Of a DNA stretch of 64,000 nucleotides, positions 60,601 to 64,000 are shown one piece after another. Position 1 is the stretch's first letter. The number at the start of each line of letters is the position of its first letter. The notes beneath the pieces are model-generated. The model was not told the origin of the DNA. It saw only the letters and a list, made by a program, of their open reading frames with translations, and searched no databases. Where the stretch lies: positions 36,919,946-36,983,945 of the forward strand of contig CM055106.1 of NCBI GenBank assembly GCA_029204225.1. The letters run 5' to 3'. The DNA is from Diphasiastrum complanatum (Eukaryota; Streptophyta; Lycopodiopsida; Lycopodiales; Lycopodiaceae). Both the position numbers and the translations under genes were made by a program.

Positions 60601-61531
60601 TTTTTACAAAAGGCACATGTGATGGACCCAGCACCGTGAGCCATTATGCCAGTAGCACACTTCCTTTTTAATGTTCCCTTAAAAAACGTGTTGTTCATTT
60701 TCTCGTTGTTCAGGTAATGGGGACATGTTATTCGTTGACACTCCAACATTCCAACATAGTAACTGATTCGGACGATCCCTTCAAACGAAACATTACTCGT
60801 CACAGCCTTTGTCCATATGTGTCCGTCATATTTTTGCTCCATACCGTCCATTACACTGGTTTTTCCATGCGTAGGAGGGAATTCAAAGATCACATCCCCG
60901 TTGTAAATCCTGGGAATCTCACGTACAGATAGATGTGTCTTATTTTTTCAAGTGGATTTTTTACAGTGTTTGTTCCTAGCTTTGACATAATACATTGAAG
61001 AACACTTTGTCCTATGACAGTTGTGGTTGAGGGTGTTGTGTGTCCAATAGTTGTTGGGTCATCAGTTGTGATTGAGGGTGATATGTCTCCAAAAGTCATC
61101 GGCCCATTCTCATCTGGGCTATCGAGGTCAATGGTTTGCGGGGAGACCCTAGTAGCTATATTCCATCGCTTTAGACTAGCATTTTTTTGCAATTTATAAT
61201 TCCTTGCTATTTCGAATGAGAATGGGCTATCAACATCGATGTTGTAGAAGTTTGGCTTTTCTTTTTTGTTAGTGATAACCAGATACTGTGTTGATAGTGA
61301 CTCTTCGAGGATATAGTGGTCGTTTCCCTCGACGTCCTTATGGCTTGTCAATGGGACTATCGTTCTGACTTCAGTATTAGCTTCAACCATAGCATTCAAA
61401 CTTGAAAATGACATGCCATTGTCTACTTTTTGCTCTAAAAATTTTGTGCTTACAATAAGTCTGCCATCCATAAACCGTAATTTCAAGGGAGCAACATTGT
61501 TGCCATCAAATTGCAAGATGGCTTCCATCAC
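57650..61531 (-). mobile_element. MULE-type DNA transposon gene with GCM-like zinc domain
   Basis: Minus-strand pieces in order follow. An N-terminal domain lies at 61531-60890. A GCM/WRKY-like zinc domain lies at about 60860-60480, with DGHIWTKAVTSNVSF, ISYYVGMLECQ, CAFCKKATICVGSCSC and IHEGEHTHEV. Next is WTTRGCHVYDPRY (about 59880), the first acid of the catalytic core. At 59754-59266 come FMADEAQANWRAVRTVF and CLFHWEQSLH, then WWRTGKV and WMSWWNVRIAHWG, the core of a Mutator-like transposase. A basic linker follows (59193-58165). A SWIM-like CTCPDFQK lies near 58010. Sequence resembling a family C-terminus ends near 57650. Frameshifts, for example near 60575 and 57960, suggest that it is inactive. 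Terminal inverted repeats were not found. Confidence 0.75.
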
Positions 61532-62389
61532 ACCCAGTTCTCTGCAAATATTGCGTCTTTTTTTGCTAGTTAGTCTAGTCAGAGTACTTTCTCGAGTCCC
61601 AAATTCTTTATGAAAAGCCCTTTCTATTGAGCCTCACGTTGCAATTACCAGGATAGGGAGATTACCTGCAAAATAGATCGCATTGTTGGAGAATGAGTTG
61701 TCATTTTGTGCTTGGGGCAATTGCTATTGGCCAAATTGCACTTACCCCTGTGATAAATATTGGAAAAAAAATGTAATACATGCTTTCTATCTCTCTTGTG
61801 TGTAAATATTTGCCCAATTGCATATATAATTGTGTGTGAATGCTCAGTTGAAATTCTCGTCGCTGAAACCAGTTTGTTTGCAAAATGGTCCGTGGGTGAT
61901 CAAACTCTGCATGGGCAAGCTGCTAGAAGAATATTCTAAACTATAGATCAGGTTTGATAGTTCCTCAATGATTGTGCTCAATGATAGTTCATAGTATGTA
62001 CATGGACCTCTGTCTATATGTATCATTGAAGTGTTATTGAGCTATATGGATTGACCGAAGGGTTAGTCACACCAATATCACAAATTTGTGATGACGATTA
62101 TAATTTTACCTATTTGTACATATAAAAAGGTCTTAGCTACGTAAAAAAAAAAACTATTATTCAAACTTGTACAGATTTTTGATACCAAGGAAAAACAATG
62201 CAGATGAGTGTATTTGTTCAAAAAAATTGTGACATTGCAAACTTGTTGGGCATGCAATTTGATGCCATTGAAAAAAGTACGCAAACTGGACTACCCAAAA
62301 AATTCGCAAGGTACTTTCTGAAAAAAGCTGACCTTGATTTTGCGGAGTTAGCCTGACCAATTTACAAACTCACAACGGATCCACATTGG
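61532..62389. other. Interval between MULE and gypsy, no recognised gene
   Basis: AT-rich sequence with short unsupported frames. The MULE's 5' terminus should lie here but is not identifiable by eye. Confidence 0.45.
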
Positions 62390-64000
62390 AACGAGGAAGC
62401 CCTAAAGGCTTTTCAAAAGCTTAAGGATGCATTGGTTTCAGCACCAATCTTACGCCCACCCAATTGGTCCATTGAGTTGCATGTGCATACGGACGCATCA
62501 AAGTATGCAGTTGGAGCAGTCTTAACCCAGCCAGGTGAACACAAAAAGGATTTTCCAATCCGATTTGTAAGCTGACAGCTCAGTGATACAGAAGTGAATC
62601 ATTCAACCACAGAGCGAGAAGCATTGGCAATGATCTATGCGGTTAAGAAATTTTGACACTACCTGATGGCCACACATTTCGCTTTTTATACGGACCATCA
62701 ACCCTTGCTCTATCTCGTTAACAAAACTTGCAACACCGGGAGAATCACCAGATGGCTATTTGTGTTGTTGGAGTTTGATTTTCGGATAGTAGTTCACAAG
62801 GGAAAACAACACTACATGGCGGATCATGTGTCGCGAATCAAGAAAGAGGAGGTTGCAATCCAACCTGATGATGAGCTGGCCGATGTTGTCTTATTTTACG
62901 TGGACACAGTACTAGAATGGGCTGCCGACATTGTTGAATATCTAATGCGGGGCCAACCAGACAAGTCACTACCAAAGGCAGATCAGCAGAAATTGATCTT
63001 GAAGGCTAAACCTTATCAGCTGATTCCCGGCCAGTTGTATCGAAAAGGTCCACACGGGATTCTTCGGCGATGTATTTTCTCTCACGAGGCCACCCAGATC
63101 ATTTCGCTTTCACATGAAGGCATGGGTGGAGGCCATTTCGCATCCGACATTACAGTTCGCAAGATCCTGCAATCAGGATGTTGGTGGCCGACGATCCATA
63201 AGGATACGGAGGAATACTTGAGAAAGTGCGATGTGTGCCAAAGGGCGAGGAGACCAACAAGATTGAATTATGACCTACTACACCCGGTCTTAGCCCAAGC
63301 ACCATTCGAAAAGTGGGGATTGGATTACATTGGTCCAATTCACCCTGCAACAAGGAGTTCCCAGGCTCGATACATAATCATAGCCACGGACTATCTCACC
63401 AAGTGGGTAGAAGCCAAGGCAGTAAGAGTAGCTGATGCTAGGACCACTGCCAAGTTCCTTTATGAAGATATCATTGTTCGCTTTGGATGCCCGGTAGAGC
63501 TAGTCAATGACTGTGAAAGTCATTTCATCAATGAGACCATGAAGGTCCTATTCAAGGGATTTTTCATGATCCATAAAACCAGTTGGCCTTATTATCCTCG
63601 TGGTAATGGGCAAGCAGAATCATCCAGTAAGATCTTGTGTAGCGTGCTCATGAAAATAGTTGAAGCTAGCAGATTAGATTGGGGACATAAGTTGCATGCT
63701 GCTCTGTGGGCATTTAGGACAACATATAAGGGAAGCACTGATCAAACACCTTTCCAATTGGTATATGGTCAGGATGCTGTGATGCTAGTAGAGTTTTTAG
63801 TCCCTTCATTAAGGATTGCCACAACACAACGTCTTAATGAATCCATATCTCTACAACTATGCCACGAAGCTCTGCATAAACTCTGTGAAATACGCTTACT
63901 AGCTGTGCATGCACTGGCAGCTGAAAAGGAAAGACGCAAAGCATGGCAGAATTGCAGGTTACAAAAGAAGGATCTTCGTTCCGAAGATTTGGTCCTGATG
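62390..64000 (+). pseudogene. Gypsy RNase H and integrase, cut by window edge
   Basis: A single frame runs almost the whole length. It starts DPHWNEEALKAFQKLKDAL and ELHVHTDASKYAVGAVL (RNase H), is interrupted by TGA at 62573-62575 and 62654-62656, and continues with YTDHQPLLYLVNKT. The integrase zinc finger is readable (SHEGMGGGH, then CDVCQRARRP), as are the core motifs WGLDYIGPIHP, IATDYLTKWVEAKAV and CPVELVNDCESHF, and the glutamate in GNGQAESSSK. The C-terminal domain is entered at the edge. Apart from the two stops the frame is well preserved, so this copy is younger than the related one at 29.6-31.2 kb. Confidence 0.9.

Overview
The window is plant nuclear DNA. Two intact intron-bearing housekeeping genes, METE (cobalamin-independent methionine synthase) and HEMA (glutamyl-tRNA reductase), sit in a sea of decayed transposable elements and long (GA)n/(GT)n microsatellites. 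No bacterial-style operon, rRNA gene or CRISPR array is visible. A Penelope-like reverse transcriptase, a GCM-motif MULE and Ty1/copia elements with tRNA-iMet primer sites fit a seed-free vascular plant such as a fern. That placement is inference, not something the sequence proves.

Layout: 0-2.3 kb, an internally deleted copia element (minus) with its 5' LTR. 3.5-4.7 kb, two compound microsatellites. 5.2-12.7 kb, METE (plus): TATA box, repeat-bearing leader and leader intron, and 14 coding exons that add up to exactly 765 residues. 16-18.3 kb, a fragment of an unclassified transposon gene, then a copia 3' end with LTR. 18.9-21.7 kb, microsatellites and a purine-skewed block. 21.7-22.9 kb, Penelope-like RT (minus). 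23-25 kb, two gypsy LTRs head to head. 25.7-31.2 kb, broken gypsy gag (plus), a coiled-coil ORF (minus) and gypsy RNase H/integrase (minus). 31.2-37.3 kb, the most unusual segment. 38.6-40 kb, a copia scrap, a tRNA-derived SINE with a perfect target-site duplication, and a GC-rich repeat block. 41-46 kb, HEMA (plus), with a copia scrap in intron 2. 50-51 kb, a copia scrap, a short tandem repeat and a TRIM-like LTR pair. 53 kb, a BAH-like ORF relic. 54.4-56.4 kb, a copia element (minus). 56.9-57.2 kb, a 376-bp CT tract. 57.6-61.5 kb, a MULE (minus). 62.4-64 kb, gypsy RNase H/integrase (plus) running off the window.

The 31.2-37.3 kb segment may be a multi-gene mobile element. A histone H3-like ORF that begins MARTK-stop-TAR reads left. 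It is joined in frame, through a second TAG, to a further domain. It shares a divergent promoter, with two facing TATA boxes and eight CACGTG hexamers between them, with a 480-codon, two-exon gene of unknown function that reads right. A multi-exon transposase-like gene converges on that gene from the right. The leaders on both sides of the promoter are related to each other as an inverted duplication. A second copy of the 5' exon of the transposase-like gene lies at 16.0 kb. The inactivating stops in these ORFs are mostly TAG where CAG is expected, or TGA where CGA is expected. This is what deamination of methylated cytosine in silenced elements would produce.

The two host genes act in separate pathways. 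METE is cytosolic methionine synthesis. HEMA is the first committed step of plastid tetrapyrrole synthesis. Nothing suggests that they are co-regulated.
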